15,083 nt of DNA from an uncultured Kineosporia sp. (GTDB taxonomy: Bacteria > Actinomycetota > Actinomycetes > Actinomycetales > Kineosporiaceae). The translations under genes were made by a program, and so were the position numbers. Where the stretch lies: contig CALMAR010000134.1 of NCBI GenBank assembly GCA_937859855.1, forward strand, positions 1 through 15,083. The letters run 5' to 3'. Of the stretch, positions 13,182 through 15,083 are shown piece after piece (positions within the stretch are counted from its first letter, which is position 1; the number at the start of each line of letters is the position of its first letter). Below the pieces are notes generated by a model. It was given only the letters and a program-made list of their open reading frames with translations. It had not been told where the DNA came from and made no database searches.

Positions 13182-14766
13182 CATCAGTCAAGATTGGCGC
13201 TTCTGGCGGTTCTGCTTTGGCATATCGATGCCAATCATAAAGACAGACAGCTTTCATATATTGAGTTACGTTCCAAACGCTGGTTTCACGCATGCCCACG
13301 TTGTCTAAAAGAAACTGCTTCAAATCCGGCACGGAAATCTTGGACGGCTCTAGCATGCCAATGACATTCAGCACACCTTCTCGTCCCAATTCCTCTTCAA
13401 GGTCTTGAATACTCTCGGCTGTGGAAAGCACACCCTTAGCTTTGGCAGTCACATAGCTAGCAGGAAAGCCTCGCTCAATCTTGGATGCCATCTTGCTCAA
13501 CCTAGGCGGCAGTCTGCGGGAGTCGATTAGCTTCCCGTCGTCTGTGAGATTTCCTGACTGACGAAGATACTTGTATACGGGAAGATTTCCAGGCTGCCGC
13601 AAGAGTTGCGGCAGGACGTCAGTAACAATCCTGGTTGCATCCAGACTAGTTCCGTCGGACAGAATGTCATTCACGAGGTCCCAGCGATTCAGTCCCGTGT
13701 AACCCTGATTGGATAGCTTAGCTTGCATCCCTACACCGAATACGACGTCGATCTCCGTGGCCTGAGTATCGTCATCGATATTGGCCACGAACAGCTGCCC
13801 ATTGGTATCGCCAGATAGTACGAGTTCGTATACTTGTTCCTTAAGCCTGCGCAGGATCTGAGCTGGGAAAGTTCTCTTCATCTCACAAAGAACACTAAAC
13901 ACGGCCATAAAATCTTGAACGACTATTCGAGTCACCGTTAATGGCAGTTTTTCGATCATCATCGTATAGGGCCCGAATCCTGGCTCTTCATCCGGTGACC
14001 ATTGAATGAAGATCAAGCGGTCAGTAAGTTCATCGATGTTGTCTTGCTGTAGGCAGTTTACGATGGAGCGAAGGATCTCTTGGACATTGTCATCGGTGAG
14101 TGAGTACCCAAGAAATATTACGGGATGCTCCACAAATATGGTCAGGAGCTTGGCCGCCAAGTATGCATCCCGGCTTGCAAACCGGTGGTAGTCGGCAGAC
14201 GTGATGACTAGAGATTCTGGACGGTTGACCGAGCCGTGAATCTTGTAAATCTCCCCAACTCCCTGAACCGTGGAGAACAGCAAATCATCCTGGCCGACGA
14301 ATACCTTGAAGTCAGGAAAGAGAGTTTCCAGGATGTCATCGAAATTGGTTGTGATGATCCCATCAATTACTGAATTCTTCAGCAGTTGTAGTTCTTGGGC
14401 GAGGGGTCCATCTTCGGGCAGATGCCCGGCCGCCCCTCTCAGGAGGTTGGCGGCCTCGACTTTGAATGCGCCCTCGGTGGAGTTGATCTTACTTGCCCAA
14501 TCTCTTTTGGACGTTTCATAATCACCGCTGTTCCACCAAATTTCATGAAATACCTCAGCGATCTTGGTCGCCGTAAGAGGAAAACTTCCATTTGCGCTAG
14601 CTAGAAAGTACTCGTAGGAGCTAGGGGTCTTGGACGCAAGCTTGCGCAATAGCGACTCCCAGCTGTCTGCACCCGTGTACCGGCGTGACAAGCCAGCGCC
14701 TACGAATAGAACCGGCGCGGCCATTGAGTACAGATGTGCTTTCAGTGCGGCAGCAACGTCCACCAT
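13168..14766 (-). CDS. SIR2-like NADase-type protein, probable defence effector
   Basis: ATG 14766 follows GGAG at five bases on the minus strand and gives 532 residues. Residues 1 to about 265 form a SIR2_2-like Rossmann domain: LFVGAGLS (20-27), DSW (34-36), IITTNFDD with N141 and D143, YKIHGSV with H177, and FLGYSLTDDNV (218-228). The Asn and His match the catalytic pair of phage-defence sirtuins (ThsA, DSR, SIR2-HerA type), which destroy NAD+ to halt infection, rather than protein deacetylases; the zinc ribbon of deacetylases is absent. Residues of about 266-532 have no domain I recognise and may sense the trigger or form oligomers. There is no signal peptide or membrane helix. AT-richer codons than the left half of the window suggest recent transfer. 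It is convergent with the XRE-ImmA gene. NAD+ hydrolysis and defence are inferred from the family. Confidence 0.85.
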   Translation of the reverse strand: MVDVAAALKAHLYSMAAPVLFVGAGLSRRYTGADSWESLLRKLASKTPSSYEYFLASANGSFPLTATKIAEVFHEIWWNSGDYETSKRDWASKINSTEGAFKVEAANLLRGAAGHLPEDGPLAQELQLLKNSVIDGIITTNFDDILETLFPDFKVFVGQDDLLFSTVQGVGEIYKIHGSVNRPESLVITSADYHRFASRDAYLAAKLLTIFVEHPVIFLGYSLTDDNVQEILRSIVNCLQQDNIDELTDRLIFIQWSPDEEPGFGPYTMMIEKLPLTVTRIVVQDFMAVFSVLCEMKRTFPAQILRRLKEQVYELVLSGDTNGQLFVANIDDDTQATEIDVVFGVGMQAKLSNQGYTGLNRWDLVNDILSDGTSLDATRIVTDVLPQLLRQPGNLPVYKYLRQSGNLTDDGKLIDSRRLPPRLSKMASKIERGFPASYVTAKAKGVLSTAESIQDLEEELGREGVLNVIGMLEPSKISVPDLKQFLLDNVGMRETSVWNVTQYMKAVCLYDWHRYAKAEPPEAPILTDANQS

Positions 14767-14843
14767 CAACTCTCCGGTTAGTGTTCGTGCCTCAATGATG
14801 AGATGTTCGTCGAGGGTATCCCCTTAAAACGCGTTCGGTTTGT
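14767..14843 (-). promoter_or_regulatory. 5' leader and probable promoter of the SIR2 gene
   Basis: This short A/T-containing stretch separates the SIR2 ATG from a folded element. TACCCT on the minus strand (14818-14813) fits a weak TANNNT -10, with no good -35. Alternatively, transcription starts further right and the folded element is part of the leader. Confidence 0.25.
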
Positions 14844-14979
14844 GCTCTCGTCGGTCGGGCAGGCGGTGCCCGACGTCGCACCGGGCAGGGCCGCCACCGC
14901 GCTGGGACCGAAGCGCTGTACGGACGCTGGCGGTCCTGGCCGGGGTGGCGTAGCCCTTGGGTGCCCGACCGATGAGAGC
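14844..14979. other. Structured element with long inverted arms, candidate ncRNA or leader
   Basis: Arms at 14844-14861 and 14962-14979 pair at 17 of 18 positions. Inside them, 14864-14869 pairs with 14878-14883 (CGGTGC/GCACCG). Bases 14887-14898 pair with 14944-14957, twelve pairs with a two-base bulge. The second helix is capped by 14905-14910 with 14931-14936, and then by 14912-14915 with 14925-14928. This is a three-way junction closed by a long stem. A competing eight-pair hairpin, GTCGGGCA (14854-14861) with TGCCCGAC (14867-14874), uses the same left arm. The strand is undetermined: on the minus strand it would sit in the SIR2 leader; on the plus strand it would lead toward a gene beyond the edge. 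It could also be a small non-autonomous mobile element, although no target duplication is seen. Confidence 0.5.
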
Positions 14980-15083
14980 GCCTGGTGACCGTCAACCGAG
15001 ACTTGCGCACCAGCTGGTCGCCATGGTGCTCGTTGGGAGGGCCGGGGGTGCGGGGGCGGAGCCCCTGCGGTCTTCAAGATCTG
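14980..15083. other. GC-rich right edge, no gene seen
   Basis: No supported coding frame. It contains a 10-base perfect palindrome, ACCAGCTGGT (15009-15018), and a hairpin at 15051-15067. High GC returns here after the lower-GC SIR2 gene. Confidence 0.35.
15051..15067. terminator. GC hairpin near the right edge, possible terminator
   Basis: CGGGGGC and GCCCCTG pair over seven positions (one G-T wobble) around GGA. Such GGGGC-GGA-GCCCC hairpins are frequent between actinomycete genes. There is no T-run, and the adjacent gene is not visible, so the role is uncertain. Confidence 0.25.

Noticed and set aside
14844..15083. Retron ncRNA (outer arms as a1/a2)
   Set aside because: The outer stem is suggestive, but no reverse transcriptase lies in the window and no conserved branching-G context could be identified. 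It stays only a possibility beyond the edge.
1..15083. CRISPR array, rRNA or integrase gene
   Set aside because: No regularly spaced direct repeats, no rRNA-like sequence and no tyrosine or serine recombinase motifs were seen on either strand.

Overview
The window is mostly high-GC DNA with GC-ending codons and purine-rich ribosome binding sites. It also shows apparently leaderless starts, a two-component kinase of the actinobacterial type and a secreted ricin-type lectin/sugar-dehydrogenase. Together these point to an actinomycete (Actinomycetota); the genus cannot be fixed from the sequence alone.

Layout. (1) 1-1922: the N-terminal membrane half of a sensor histidine kinase runs off the left edge on the minus strand. 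It is divergent from a small four-helix membrane protein. (2) 2000-5017: an accessory metabolic group. A medium-chain quinone-oxidoreductase-like enzyme and an MFS transporter of the aromatic-acid symporter type lie on the minus strand, and a cupin gene is divergent on the plus strand. (3) 5099-6810: a two-gene ABC exporter operon (ATPase and ABC-2 permease) joined by a 4-base GTGA overlap. (4) 7136-9232: a secreted modular enzyme with a signal peptide, ricin-B lectin, two fibronectin III domains and a PQQ-type glucose/sorbosone dehydrogenase domain. (5) 9274-10685: a small zinc-ribbon protein, a decayed IS256-type transposase fragment and a DUF421-like membrane protein, all on the minus strand, with long gene-poor stretches. 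(6) 10910 to the right edge: an accessory region that starts at the orphan 3' end of a tRNA gene, a typical integration scar. It holds an unrecognised protein, a 9-codon leader ORF, a fused XRE/ImmA-IrrE metalloprotease regulator and, facing it with a 14-base tail overlap, a SIR2-like protein with the NADase residues of phage-defence sirtuins. Upstream of the SIR2 gene is a 136-base element with 18-base inverted arms that can fold as a three-way junction, with a competing hairpin.

The most interesting unit is region 6. The combination of a tRNA scar, a drop in GC (by hand count 25 of 60 bases at 12121-12180, against 38 of 60 at 8041-8100), a protease-repressor and a SIR2 effector suggests a horizontally acquired defence or mobile-element control module. 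That it is a functioning system is inference; the domain calls rest on visible motifs.
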